A stretch of 64,000 nucleotides of DNA from positions 2,046,001 through 2,110,000 of the forward strand of contig NZ_JACHMF010000001.1 in assembly GCF_014204895.1 (NCBI RefSeq), read 5' to 3'. Of the stretch, positions 7,557 to 16,244 are shown piece by piece; the stretch's first letter is position 1; the number at the start of each line of letters is the position of its first letter. The stretch is from Paractinoplanes abujensis. GTDB taxonomy: Bacteria > Actinomycetota > Actinomycetes > Mycobacteriales > Micromonosporaceae. The notes beneath the pieces are model-generated. The model was given only the letters and a program-made list of their open reading frames with translations. It had not been told where the DNA came from and did not search any database. Made by a program: the position numbers and the translations under genes.

Positions 7557-9625
7557 CCGACTTTCACCCACTTCGCGACGGAGGGGACGCCGTTGGCGCC
7601 GACCACGAAGAGCATGTACCAGCCGGGCGGGGCCAGGTTGGGGTTGCTCGTCAGGTTGAGGTCGATCGTGCTGCCGGTGACGGTCATCGGCAGGTCGACG
7701 AAGCGCTGGTTCGGGTCGCTGGAGTGGGTGACCGCGGCCGGGCGGATCAGTTCCGCCCTCACGATCGGGCCGTCCACCGTGATGGTGTTGGAGCTCCCGT
7801 ACGCCCAGGTGTTGTCGGGCATCGTGAGGATCTGCGGCCGGGCCCCCTTGAACAGGTACGGCGGTGAGTAAACCGACACCCGCATGTCGAACGTGCCGTC
7901 GCCGGGGTTGTTGCCGACCGCCATCACGCGCCCGTCGGGCAGCAGGAACGCCGACGAGTGGTAGCCGCGCGGCACCGGGTCGGTCGCCATGCCCGCCGCG
8001 AACGTGTTGGTGACCGGGTCGAACAGGGACGCCTCGTACACCGGGTCGGCCCGGTTGTGCAGCGCCCCGCCGGTCTCGAACACCTTGCCGTCGGGCAGCA
8101 GCACCGCCGAGACGTACATCTTGCCCTGGCTCGGGGTCTGCCCGGTGCCGGTCGGCAGCAGCGGGCCGGCCGTGTAGACGGGCGCCGCCTGCTTGAGGTC
8201 GATCAGGTCGGTCAGCCGGTTGGCGTCCGGGTTGGTGTCGATGTTGCCGCCGCCCAGAGTGAGCACTCGCTGGTCCTGGGCGGGTGGCAGCAGAACGCTC
8301 ATCGACTGGTCCCGCTCGTCCTTGTTCTGCAGACCCGGTACGGGCGTGATCGTGTTCGCGTCGTAGTTGTAGATCGACGCGCCGGTGCCGGGCAGGCCGT
8401 TGCCGAAGACGTGGCTGCCCGTGTAGAAGAGCCGCCCGTCCTGCATGAGGATCATCGACGGGTACAGCCCCCAGAAGCTCCACGTCTGGTTGGCCTCGTT
8501 GAGCCCCAGCCAGCGTTGCTCCCCGGCGTCGAAGTACTGCGTGGCCACCATGCCCGACGAGTTCTCGTTCAGCCCGCCCAGCGAGATCACGTCGCCGTTG
8601 CCCAGCACCGTGGCCGACGGATACCACGAGCCCGCGGTCATGTCGTTGACGCGCGAGTAGCTGTTGGTGGCCGGGTCGAAGATGAACGAGTCGGGCAGCC
8701 CCTTGTAGCCGACAGTCCCGTCGGCCGAGGGGTAGTCCTTGTTGCCGCCCATCACCAGCACCCGCCCGTCGGCCAGCTGGACGTGCCCGGCGCAGAACAG
8801 GTCGGCCGGCGTCGGCACGCTGGTGAACGTGCCGGTCGACGGCCGGTAGACGGCGGTCTTGAACGTGCCGGCCGCGAAGTCGTCGAGGTTGTTGCCCGAC
8901 CCGGCCACCAGCAGCACGTCCCCGTTGTGCAGGACGACGGCGTGAATGGCCCGTACGGGGGTGTCGAACGGCATTACCTGCCAGGCCCCCTTCGTGCAGG
9001 CCGCCCCGGCCGTGCAGGCGGTCGTGCCGGGGGCGGGCTGGGTCACGTCCTCCATCCGGTAGTCGTCGGTGCGCAGCGTGCCCGCGCCGTAGACGGTGAC
9101 GCCCCAGACGATCTGGTCGGTGCCGGGCGGGACCACGGGGGTGCGTACGGTCTGCTGCTGGTAGGCCGCGGTGACGGGCAGCGTGGCCAGGTCGGTCCAG
9201 TAGACCCAGCCCTGCGCGACGTCGTGCCGGAAGACCGTCATGACCGTGTTGGGCGTGGTGGTCGTGTACCAGACGCTGAGGTCGTACTGGTGGCCCGGCG
9301 TGACGTTGGGCGCGCAGGACGGGTTCTCGAGCATCATCGCCTTGCGGTCGCCCGGAGCCGTCCGGGCCAGCGTGATCTGCATGGCCTTGGTGCCGGTGTG
9401 GGCCTGAGCGGTCACGTCGAACGTGTACGGCGAGTCACCCCAGCCGGACCGTTCCCAGCAGACCGGGAAGCCGTCGGGGGCCAGCGCCTCCAGGCCGCCG
9501 TTGGCCACGAGATTGGCGCCCGCCGAGGCCGGCATCGCGGAGGCCAGGGTCAGCAGAAGTGAGAGAACGGTGACGACGCCGATGTCGCGACGGTTGCGGC
9601 GGCTGAGCCAGGGGCGGGGAGTCAT
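7553..9625 (-). CDS. Secreted copper radical oxidase, galactose oxidase/GlxA-like, with N-terminal jelly-roll domain
   Basis: A 690-residue exported enzyme of the galactose-oxidase/glyoxal-oxidase (AA5-like) family. After a signal peptide (about 1-36) comes a carbohydrate-binding-like jelly-roll (about 37-195), then a seven-bladed kelch propeller and a C-terminal DUF1929 domain. All the copper and cofactor residues align: Cys278 (DLFCAGH) and Tyr335 (SWYPSA) can form the Cys-Tyr crosslink, Tyr555-His556 (GYHSS) and His634 (VTHSS) are ligands. The Streptomyces homologue GlxA works with the cellulose-synthase-like CslA to deposit a glycan at hyphal tips; here a CslA-like GT2 heads the same operon. 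The gene overlaps both neighbours by 4 bases. Confidence 0.9.
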   Translation of the reverse strand: MTPRPWLSRRNRRDIGVVTVLSLLLTLASAMPASAGANLVANGGLEALAPDGFPVCWERSGWGDSPYTFDVTAQAHTGTKAMQITLARTAPGDRKAMMLENPSCAPNVTPGHQYDLSVWYTTTTPNTVMTVFRHDVAQGWVYWTDLATLPVTAAYQQQTVRTPVVPPGTDQIVWGVTVYGAGTLRTDDYRMEDVTQPAPGTTACTAGAACTKGAWQVMPFDTPVRAIHAVVLHNGDVLLVAGSGNNLDDFAAGTFKTAVYRPSTGTFTSVPTPADLFCAGHVQLADGRVLVMGGNKDYPSADGTVGYKGLPDSFIFDPATNSYSRVNDMTAGSWYPSATVLGNGDVISLGGLNENSSGMVATQYFDAGEQRWLGLNEANQTWSFWGLYPSMILMQDGRLFYTGSHVFGNGLPGTGASIYNYDANTITPVPGLQNKDERDQSMSVLLPPAQDQRVLTLGGGNIDTNPDANRLTDLIDLKQAAPVYTAGPLLPTGTGQTPSQGKMYVSAVLLPDGKVFETGGALHNRADPVYEASLFDPVTNTFAAGMATDPVPRGYHSSAFLLPDGRVMAVGNNPGDGTFDMRVSVYSPPYLFKGARPQILTMPDNTWAYGSSNTITVDGPIVRAELIRPAAVTHSSDPNQRFVDLPMTVTGSTIDLNLTSNPNLAPPGWYMLFVVGANGVPSVAKWVKVG

Positions 9626-10842
9626 GGGCGCCGCGCCCGGTAGATGACCCCGTCCAGGATCAGGAAGCGGACCACGAACGAGACCAGCAGTGTGATCAGG
9701 TTGGCGATCAGCACCCCGACGTGCAGCCCGGAGACCAGCAGGGCCAGCAGCGGCAGCCGCAGCAGCAGGTCGGCGTGGCCGAGCACGAAGAACCGGGTGA
9801 TCCGCCCGGTGAAGCGGCGATGCTGCCGCCGGTCACGGTAGAGCAGCGTGTCGGTCAGCGCGAAGTTCCATCCGACGGCGACCAGGTTGGCGATGATCGC
9901 GGCCGGCAGGTAGTGCACGTTCGCCACCTCGTGCAGGAACCACAGGGTGCCCTGGTTGGGCAGCAGGCCCGACACGCCGATCAGCGCGAACACGAGCATC
10001 CGGGCCCGCTTCGCCCCGAACCGCAGGATCGCCAGATGCTTGAGGAACCGTACGCCCTCGGCCAGGCTCGACTTGCTCTCGCCCGCGTGGCGCGGCTGGA
10101 ACGCGTACGGGACCTCGACGATGCGGCCGGGCCGGTTGCGCACGATCAGCTCGAGCAGGATCTTGTAGCCCAGCGGCCGCAGTTCCTCCGTCTCCAGCGA
10201 GCTCGCCCGGATCGCGAACAGCCCGCTCATCGGGTCGCTGACCTGGATCAGGTTGTTCCGGAAGATCACCTTGGTGACCAGCGTGGAGCCGCCCGAGACG
10301 AGCCGCCGGTAGCCGCCGTCGAGCCCGGCCCGGCTGCTGCCGCCGCCCGCGTAGCGGCTGCCCACCACCAGGTCGGCCCCGTCGCGCCGCCCGGCCGCGA
10401 CCAGCGCCGGCACGACCTCGGGCGGGTGCTGCAGGTCGGCGTCCATCACGACGATCCACTCGCCGCGGGCCGCGCGCAGACCCTCGACCACCGCGCCGCC
10501 GAGCCCGCCGGTCGCGTGCTCGCGGTGCACGACGGTGACCGGGATCGGGCAGTCGGCAGCGGCGGCGCGGATCACGTCGGGGGTGTCGTCGGTGCTGTCG
10601 TCCACGAAGACGACCTCGGTGCCGTCGTGGGGCAGCGCTGCCGCCAGTCGTTCGAGCAGCGTGCCGATGTTGTCGCGCTCGTTGTAGGTGGGCACGACGA
10701 TCGTCTGCTTGAGCGCCGTGGCCACCGGCAGCTCGCCGATCGTCCCGCGCAGCGCCGCCCGCACCGACGCAGGGGCCGGAATCGCGGTCGGAGAGGCGAC
10801 GGGGGTCGAGGAGGTCGAGGAAGAGTCGGCGGTGATGGTCAT
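9622..10842 (-). CDS. GT2 dolichyl-phosphate-mannose-synthase-like glycosyltransferase fused to a GtrA membrane domain
   Basis: A 406-residue two-domain protein. The N-terminal GT2 domain (about 45-280) shows the opening IVVPTYNERDNIG, FVDDSTDDT and the metal-binding MDADLQHPPE. The C-terminal third is a GtrA-type four-helix membrane domain (about 290-400), known to move polyprenyl-phosphate sugars across the membrane or anchor the enzyme. It probably makes and presents a polyprenyl-phosphate hexose, the donor used by a GT-C enzyme such as its neighbour. Its ATG at 10842 overlaps the upstream stop and its stop overlaps the oxidase start, each by 4 bases. Confidence 0.88.
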   Translation of the reverse strand: MTITADSSSTSSTPVASPTAIPAPASVRAALRGTIGELPVATALKQTIVVPTYNERDNIGTLLERLAAALPHDGTEVVFVDDSTDDTPDVIRAAAADCPIPVTVVHREHATGGLGGAVVEGLRAARGEWIVVMDADLQHPPEVVPALVAAGRRDGADLVVGSRYAGGGSSRAGLDGGYRRLVSGGSTLVTKVIFRNNLIQVSDPMSGLFAIRASSLETEELRPLGYKILLELIVRNRPGRIVEVPYAFQPRHAGESKSSLAEGVRFLKHLAILRFGAKRARMLVFALIGVSGLLPNQGTLWFLHEVANVHYLPAAIIANLVAVGWNFALTDTLLYRDRRQHRRFTGRITRFFVLGHADLLLRLPLLALLVSGLHVGVLIANLITLLVSFVVRFLILDGVIYRARRP

Positions 10843-12362
10843 GAGGGCTCCTTGTCGACCTTGCGGATCTCGATGACGCCGTCGGCCGAGCCGAACGACT
10901 CGATCACGGTGCTGTTCCTGAGCAGGGCGGTGACGGTCGGCAGGGTGCCCGGGTCCTGGCGCAGGGCGGGCGACGAGACGATGTAGTCGACGTCGCGCCA
11001 GCCGCCGGGCAGCCGGGCCGCGACCTCGGAGTCCAGGTCGAGCTTGTAGAACCAGAGCACCCGGTCCTCGGGGTAGCCGGCGTTGACGCAGTCGAGCCAC
11101 AGCACGTCGTCGACGACCACGGTCGACGGCGGCTGGGCCCGCAGGTACTGCGCAGCTTGCACGTACGCGGCGTTGTCGTTCGCGGTCAGCGCCCGGCGGT
11201 CACCGACGTACCACCTCGGCGCGACGACCACCGCGGCGAGCACGACGGCAAGGGCGATCGCCGACCACTTCCACCCATGCTGAAGCCGGGAGAGCGTATG
11301 AAAGAGCACCCCGGCGATCGCGAGCGCGAAGAACGGCAGCACCTGCACCACGTACATGGCCGGCAGGTAGCCGCCGGGCCGCAACGCCACCAGGATCAGG
11401 ATCGCCCCGGCCACGGTGACCGGCCGCAGCCGCCGCAGGACCAGGCCCGCGATCGTGGCCACCGCACCGGCGATCAGCAGCACGCTGTCGTAGTACATCC
11501 ACGAGTGCAGCAGCGAGTTCGCGCCCGAGCCGGCCTCGAAGACGCTGCCCGACCCGGACCGCGAGCCCAGCTGGAACTGGATCGCGCCGAACAGCGACAC
11601 GTGCCCCGCACCGGGGAACAGTTCGCCGCGCAGCAGCGCGTACAGCGGATAGAAGCAGCCGACCAGCACGAGCCCGCTCGCGAACGCGCCGAAGGCCCAC
11701 GTCCGGGTCGTGCTGCGAGCGGTGTTCTGCCACAGCGCGACCAGCACGGCGGGCAGGATGACCAGGATCGTCTCCTTGGACAGCACCCCGACCGCGGCGG
11801 CGGCCCCGGCCGCGGCGTAGTGCCACAGGTGTCTGCTGGGGGAGAGCGCGAGGGCCAGCGCGGCCAGGATCCACACGACCGCGAAGCTGTCCAGATAGAT
11901 CTGCCGGCCCATCGTCAGAAAGAGCGGCGAGAGCCCGTACGTGAGCAGGCCGAGCGCGGCCGCCCAGCGCGGGAAGCCGACGCGTCGCCCGATCACGTAG
12001 ACGAGCAGCAGCCCGGCCGCCTGCAGGGGCAGCATGGCGATCCGGCCCGCGGCCACGGCGAGCAGGCTCGGCGCGATCAGGCCGGGCAGCCACGCGCCGG
12101 CGGCGAGCTGGATCCAGGCCAGCGGCGGGTGGTCGTACCAGTAGGTGTAGTGGGCCAGGCCCTTGCCGTTCTGCACGGCCCAGGCCTGCGCGAGGTACGT
12201 GCCCTCGTCGTCGCTGGCGGCCGGGAAGCCGGTGATGTTCCAGGCCAGCAGGGCCAGCACGGCCGTCGTGAGGCCGACCGCGAGGTAGAAATCGGTGCGG
12301 TCCTTGGGTTTCTCCTCGCGCTGCACCGGTGGCAGCGGCTTGACCAGCTCCAGGACGGTCAT
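10839..12362 (-). CDS. GT39/PMT-like integral membrane mannosyltransferase (GT-C fold)
   Basis: A 507-residue polytopic membrane protein. Its first periplasmic loop has the acidic pair typical of GT39/GT83 enzymes (AASDDEGTYLAQAWAV, then YWYDHPPLAW), where Asp/Glu residues hold the polyprenyl-phosphate sugar donor. At least eight hydrophobic helices follow, then a soluble C-terminal domain. It likely transfers a sugar from a lipid-phosphate donor, supplied by the adjacent GT2-GtrA protein, to an outer acceptor. The ATG at 12362 overlaps the stop of the leading GT2 gene (ATGA). The acceptor (glycan, protein or lipid) is unknown. Confidence 0.82.
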   Translation of the reverse strand: MTVLELVKPLPPVQREEKPKDRTDFYLAVGLTTAVLALLAWNITGFPAASDDEGTYLAQAWAVQNGKGLAHYTYWYDHPPLAWIQLAAGAWLPGLIAPSLLAVAAGRIAMLPLQAAGLLLVYVIGRRVGFPRWAAALGLLTYGLSPLFLTMGRQIYLDSFAVVWILAALALALSPSRHLWHYAAAGAAAAVGVLSKETILVILPAVLVALWQNTARSTTRTWAFGAFASGLVLVGCFYPLYALLRGELFPGAGHVSLFGAIQFQLGSRSGSGSVFEAGSGANSLLHSWMYYDSVLLIAGAVATIAGLVLRRLRPVTVAGAILILVALRPGGYLPAMYVVQVLPFFALAIAGVLFHTLSRLQHGWKWSAIALAVVLAAVVVAPRWYVGDRRALTANDNAAYVQAAQYLRAQPPSTVVVDDVLWLDCVNAGYPEDRVLWFYKLDLDSEVAARLPGGWRDVDYIVSSPALRQDPGTLPTVTALLRNSTVIESFGSADGVIEIRKVDKEPS

Positions 12363-13624
12363 GCCGCGGCCTCCTTGACGGACGCAGGGAGGTGCGCGCC
12401 CACGTGGGCGGTCAGTTCCCAGTTGCGGCGGCCGGTGTACTCCCGCCAGACCGCGCGCAGCGCCGCCGCCGACAGCACCAGGGCGTACGGGAAGGCTCCG
12501 AGAACCAGCTTGGCGTAGTGGTGCCAGCGGATGCGCAGCTCGTACTCGCGGCCGAAGTCGTGCAGGCCGACGACCTGGAACATCAGCGTGGCCGCCATCG
12601 GCAGCACCGGCAGGAACGTGAACAGCGCGACCAGCACGGGCAGCCGGGCCCAGATCGCGATCGCGACGCCGACCGGGATGACCACACCCGAGAACGCCTG
12701 CAGGAACGGGCTGGTCAGTGTGTACCGCGCGAGCATGCGGGAGCGCCAGGTGGGCAGCCGCCGCCATTCGCCCTTGCGCAGCACCTGCAGGAAGCCCTGG
12801 TGCCAGCGGGTGCGCTGCTTGAGCAGGGCGCCCACCGAATGCGGGGTCTCCTCGCGGGTGACGATCGTCGAGTCGTACGCGACGACGACCTTCTTGCCCC
12901 GGCTGGACAGGCGCACGCCCAGGTCGCAGTCCTCGGCCAGGCACGTGCCGTCCCAGCCGTTGGCCTCGCGCAGCACGTCGGAGCGGACGAACACGGTGTT
13001 GCCGCCGAGCGGGATGAAGCCCTTCTTGGCGTGCAGGTGCAGCCGGCTGCGGAACCAGAAGAAGTACTCCAGGCAGTTGTGCAGGCTGTACCAGCTGGAA
13101 TGGAAGTTGATCAGCTGAACGCCGCCCTGCACGACGTCGGCCCCGGTGGCCCGGAACGCGTGGTCGACGTGCTCGAGCAGCAGCGGATGCACCTGGTCCT
13201 CGGCGTCGAAGACCCCGACCACGTCCCCGCGTACGTAGGGGAGGGCCGTGTTGAGGGCGCGTGGCTTGTTCTTCTGCTCGTTGTGATCGGTCACGACCAG
13301 GATCCGCCCCGGCGCGGTGCCCGCCACGCGGTGCGCGGCCTCGGTCGTCTCGGGGTCGTCGTGCCCGACGATGATGATGATCTCGAAGGCCTCGTGAGTG
13401 GATCGCAGCAGCCGCCCGACCGTGTGCTCGAGCACGGCTTTCTCGTGGCGCGCGGGCAGCAGCAGGGAGAAGGTCAGGTGCTGTTCCCCGTCGGGCGGGG
13501 CGAACCGCGTGCCGGCCAGGGTCTCCGGCGTGCGCCAGGCGTGCATGGTCCACCACAGCGTGACCGCGGCGAATGCGGCCAGCACCAGGGATACGAGAAT
13601 CATGATTACGGCAGCCAATGTCAT
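12359..13624 (-). CDS. Processive GT2 glycosyltransferase, cellulose-synthase-like (CslA-like)
   Basis: A 421-residue membrane enzyme of the GT2 processive class. It has an N-terminal helix (MILVSLVLAAFAAVTLWW), a cytosolic catalytic domain with the D, DxD, (E/T)ED and Q(Q/R)xRW signatures (VFDAEDQ, CLAEDCDLGV, KQRTRWHQG) and three to four C-terminal helices. Such enzymes polymerise beta-linked sugars and thread the chain across the membrane. It heads a five-gene operon that includes a GlxA-like oxidase, matching the CslA-GlxA pairing of Streptomyces. No PilZ domain is seen. The ATG is preceded by GAAGAGG. The polymer is not identifiable from sequence. Confidence 0.88.
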   Translation of the reverse strand: MTLAAVIMILVSLVLAAFAAVTLWWTMHAWRTPETLAGTRFAPPDGEQHLTFSLLLPARHEKAVLEHTVGRLLRSTHEAFEIIIIVGHDDPETTEAAHRVAGTAPGRILVVTDHNEQKNKPRALNTALPYVRGDVVGVFDAEDQVHPLLLEHVDHAFRATGADVVQGGVQLINFHSSWYSLHNCLEYFFWFRSRLHLHAKKGFIPLGGNTVFVRSDVLREANGWDGTCLAEDCDLGVRLSSRGKKVVVAYDSTIVTREETPHSVGALLKQRTRWHQGFLQVLRKGEWRRLPTWRSRMLARYTLTSPFLQAFSGVVIPVGVAIAIWARLPVLVALFTFLPVLPMAATLMFQVVGLHDFGREYELRIRWHHYAKLVLGAFPYALVLSAAALRAVWREYTGRRNWELTAHVGAHLPASVKEAAA

Positions 13625-13673
13625 GGCCTCTTCCCGAGGTCTCCGGCGGGCCCTACTCCCGCCCCACGGAAAG

Positions 13674-13704
13674 ACCCTAACCGGGTTCGACTCGTACGTA
13701 TCAA
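13674..13704 (-). promoter_or_regulatory. Candidate promoter of the glycan operon
   Basis: On the minus strand a TTGATA hexamer (13704-13699) is followed after 19 bases by TAGGGT (13679-13674), a -10 form common in actinobacteria. It lies 50 bases upstream of the CslA-like gene. The spacing is slightly long, so this is a candidate only. Confidence 0.35.
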
Positions 13705-13890
13705 GTGGACTGTCGGGGGTTTTACAGCGCGCCGGAAAGGGTTAGCCGTTCAGAAACAAAGGCGCAATGCCGATTCGGGCATGTCCGGTCCTTCCCGGCT
13801 CATCGGTCGCCGGCAAGCCGTACCGCACAAGGGATCGAGGCGCAACGGGCCGATCCGCCGAACCATTGAGTCCGGCGTGTTACCGACCTG

Positions 13891-13923
13891 CTCCATAATG
13901 GAGAATCGAAATGGTCGGACCAT
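13891..13923. promoter_or_regulatory. Two adjacent 13-bp palindromes upstream of the glycan operon
   Basis: CTCCAT-A-ATGGAG at 13891-13903 and ATGGTC-G-GACCAT at 13911-13923 are each perfect 6+1+6 palindromes, 20 bp centre to centre. They lie about 270 bases upstream of the CslA-like gene, in the 365-bp gap between it and the acetyltransferase gene. They share an ATGG/CCAT outer element. They could be sites for a dimeric regulator of the operon. Confidence 0.4.
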
Positions 13924-13970
13924 TGGCCGCGGCCGGAGAAAAGTATTGCAGCTCACCGACCGCGGCCAAT
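13922..13970 (-). terminator. Inverted repeat downstream of the acetyltransferase gene
   Basis: ATTGGCCGCGG (13922-13932) and CCGCGGCCAAT (13960-13970) are perfect complements with a 27-nt spacer. The repeat starts 20 bases after the stop of the minus-strand acetyltransferase gene, where a terminator is expected. The long loop weakens the case. The remainder of the 13625-13989 gap holds only the promoter candidate and palindromes listed; I see no gene in it. Confidence 0.4.
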
Positions 13971-13989
13971 ACCCGGTAAACAAATCGTA

Positions 13990-14892
13990 TTACGAGGCGA
14001 CCAGTCTCAACGCGAAGCGACGATATCCGAGCCGTTCGAAGGTTGCCACCATAGGCGTGTTCGTGCTGTCGGTGTCGGCCCGGATCACCGTCGCGCCGTC
14101 GGCGGCCAGCATCCACGTGATCTCGGCCAGCAGGTCGGCCGCGTAGCCGTGCCCGCGCTGCTCCGGCACCACGGCCACGTAGCCGACGACCGGCCCGCCC
14201 GCGTTGGCCGACGGCAGCGCCACCCCGACCAGGTTCTTGCCGGCGTCGTACGCGAGCCGCCACCGTTCGCGGGGACCGGGCATCATCTTGTAGTCCTCGA
14301 CATCCGCCAGGGCCTGGGCCCGGGCGCCGTGCCGGGCGACGCCCTCGCGGGTGGCCACGTCGAGGCTGCCCACCGAGACGCGCTCGAAGGCGTCGGCGAA
14401 CTCCTCGTCCGTGGCGGGCACGTACCGCAGGCGGGCCGGGCGGTCCGGCAGCGGCGACGCGCTCGTCCACTCGTACCGGAAACGCTCGTTGAGGGTGGTC
14501 AGCCCGGCCTCGGCCGCGGCCCGCAGGCGCAGCGCGATCTCGGGATCGTCGCGGTGCTCGGGGATCGTGAAGATGTGATACTCCGCCGGCGGCGACACCC
14601 GCCGGATCAGCTCGGCCCACATCGGCACGGGATCGCCGGCCGCCGGGCTCGCCCACAGGGCGTCGAGGGCCAGGGGCCGGTCACCGGCGGGGAAGCCCCA
14701 CCAGACGGCCAGGCCGGCCAGGGTGTCGCCGTCGAAGGCCAGCCACGTCCACTCGTGGCGATAGCTGTGCGCGGCGAGGTGCTCGCGGAAACGGTCGTCG
14801 GTCGTCGTGTTGACCGACGGTTCGGACAGGCAGGTCAGGACAAGGCCGAGATCGGACTCGGCCATGGTGCGGAACAACAACGAAGCCTCCAT
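13990..14892 (-). CDS. GNAT-family N-acetyltransferase
   Basis: A 300-residue cytoplasmic protein. The C-terminal half carries the acetyl-CoA-binding core (YVAVVPEQRGHGYAADLL, motif A R/QxxGxG/A) and the closing ERLGYRRF. The N-terminal half is a second, degenerate GNAT-like repeat (WTWLAFDGDTLAGLAVWW), giving the double-GNAT layout frequent in actinobacteria. The substrate is unknown. I use the ATG at 14892; the only strong Shine-Dalgarno (AAAGGAGGG near 14932) lies about 33 bases upstream and points to an ATG that is out of frame, so the true start or a short leader peptide is unresolved. It is divergent from the next operon. Confidence 0.78.
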   Translation of the reverse strand: MEASLLFRTMAESDLGLVLTCLSEPSVNTTTDDRFREHLAAHSYRHEWTWLAFDGDTLAGLAVWWGFPAGDRPLALDALWASPAAGDPVPMWAELIRRVSPPAEYHIFTIPEHRDDPEIALRLRAAAEAGLTTLNERFRYEWTSASPLPDRPARLRYVPATDEEFADAFERVSVGSLDVATREGVARHGARAQALADVEDYKMMPGPRERWRLAYDAGKNLVGVALPSANAGGPVVGYVAVVPEQRGHGYAADLLAEITWMLAADGATVIRADTDSTNTPMVATFERLGYRRFALRLVAS

Positions 14893-15076
14893 GTGGGCAC
14901 CGATGAGCGTGACGTGAGCATCTGAACCCTCCTTTCGTTGTCGACTGCCCGGGATGATGCTCGCTCCGCCCGTCCCGCGCATCCCATTTAGCGGCTGTGT
15001 AGTGGCCGTGTGGCGCCGGCTCCGAACGTGGGTCCCGAACCGCCGGAACGTCCGGCGAGGACGGAAAGGACACGCC

Positions 15077-15514
15077 ATGAGCGACACCACGAACGACCTG
15101 ACGGGCAACTGGGACGACGTCCGCAAGGAGCTCGCGGCCATCGTCGGGGGTGAGCCGGGGATGATCTCCGCGGCCTCCACGACGGCCGCCGCGGCCTTCT
15201 TCGGTGAACCGGCACCCGGCGAGTCCGCCGCCCTGTTCTCCGGAAGCACTGTCGTCCGCGCCTTCTGGTGGGGCTTCCACGTGCAGTTCAGCCACGAGGA
15301 CGTGGTGAGCATCCTGGACGCCGCGGACAAGGTCAACGCGACTGTGGCGGCGATCGGCGGCACCGTGCCGAGCCCGGCCGCGCCCTGGATCAAGCTGCTG
15401 GCGCCGTTCGTGGCCGCCCTGCACGGGGCGCTGCGCGCGATCGACCGCGGCAACGGCATCTACGTGAGCATGAGCTGGTTCGCGCCGGGCGTGTTCGTCC
15501 CGACCTCCGTCTGA
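15077..15514 (+). CDS. Hypothetical protein, first gene of a small regulator-linked operon
   Basis: A 145-residue protein I do not recognise. GGAAAGGACA precedes the ATG. It has no clear signal peptide. An Ala-rich middle (SAASTTAAAAFFG) leads into a hydrophobic stretch (WIKLLAPFVAALHGALRAI), and the protein ends in an aromatic, non-polar tail (GIYVSMSWFAPGVFVPTSV) that looks like a beta or membrane-interacting segment. It is followed after 5 bases by the next gene, and the four genes to 16443 run head to tail, so they are probably one transcript. Function unknown. Confidence 0.6.
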   Translation: MSDTTNDLTGNWDDVRKELAAIVGGEPGMISAASTTAAAAFFGEPAPGESAALFSGSTVVRAFWWGFHVQFSHEDVVSILDAADKVNATVAAIGGTVPSPAAPWIKLLAPFVAALHGALRAIDRGNGIYVSMSWFAPGVFVPTSV

Positions 15515-15519
15515 CCGCC

Positions 15520-16011
15520 ATGACCCCCGTCGTGGTCCCGGCCTGGTGGGACCCCCAGGCCAGGAAAGTCATCTTCGACGACGACACGATCGTCTGCGGC
15601 GTCCTCGTCGCCTGCGACACCGGGGTGGCCTTCGCGAGCCCGGCCCGTCTCGAGTTCGAGGCGGGCCCGGCCGGCCTGCGGGTCACCTGGTCGCGGCTCC
15701 CCGGGCGGTGCGAGCTGCACACGCTCGGCGCGACCTACCGCATCTATCTGGCCCCGCCCACCGACGGCTCGCCGCGGCTGAGCCGGGACGCGGTCCGCAG
15801 CATCGCGGGCCACCTGACGACGACCGGTGACCTCGCCGGGCTGGCTGGCCTGGTGGCCGACCTCGGCGTGTTCGGCGACGTGCTCGGCGTGGGCGGGCAC
15901 GTCGGCAACTCGATCACGTTCGTGCACGGCGTCGCCGCCCTGCGCCGCGCCCGGCGCAGCCGGTCGGCCCTCATCAAGCAATTCGCCATTCTGGCCGAGA
16001 GGAAACAATAA
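15520..16011 (+). CDS. Hypothetical protein
   Basis: A 163-residue soluble protein, unrecognised. The N-terminal half is rich in beta-forming, Trp and Val residues (VVVPAWWDPQARKVIFDDD, LRVTWSRLPGRCELHTLG), which suggests a small beta-sandwich or PH-like fold; the C-terminal half is helical and ends in a basic stretch (RRARRSRSALIKQF). The ATG lies 5 bases after the previous stop and the next gene starts 2 bases after its end, a tight operon arrangement. No catalytic motif is seen. Confidence 0.6.
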   Translation: MTPVVVPAWWDPQARKVIFDDDTIVCGVLVACDTGVAFASPARLEFEAGPAGLRVTWSRLPGRCELHTLGATYRIYLAPPTDGSPRLSRDAVRSIAGHLTTTGDLAGLAGLVADLGVFGDVLGVGGHVGNSITFVHGVAALRRARRSRSALIKQFAILAERKQ

Positions 16012-16013
16012 TC

Positions 16014-16244
16014 ATGGAAATTGCTGCCGTCATCACCGGTCTGCTCGCTGTTCTCGTCAGCTTTCTCCCCGGATTGACCGCGGGCCGCCGCGCCTTCGGC
16101 ATCATCGGTGGCGCCGGGTTCGCCGTTTACGGTCTGTACGTGCTCAATCAGGACTCGGGCACATGGTATTTTCCGATCTGGCTCTTCCTGCTGCCGGTCG
16201 TCACGATCGCCGGTGCGGCCCGTGCCAGCCAGCGGCACGAGTGA
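16014..16244 (+). CDS. Small integral membrane protein
   Basis: A 76-residue protein with two or three hydrophobic segments (IAAVITGLLAVLVSFLPGL, FGIIGGAGFAVYGLYVL, WYFPIWLFLLPVVTIAGAA). It begins 2 bases after the previous gene and overlaps the next gene, so it is translated from the same message. Sequence composition near its start is less GC-rich than its neighbours. The function is unknown; small membrane proteins next to small regulators sometimes act as sensors, but nothing in the sequence shows this. Confidence 0.6.
   Translation: MEIAAVITGLLAVLVSFLPGLTAGRRAFGIIGGAGFAVYGLYVLNQDSGTWYFPIWLFLLPVVTIAGAARASQRHE

Noticed and set aside
10501..13624. Single long fusion frames spanning two glycosyltransferase genes
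   Set aside because: They arise because overlapping genes keep upstream frames open; ATGA junctions and domain starts define separate genes at 10842 and 12362.
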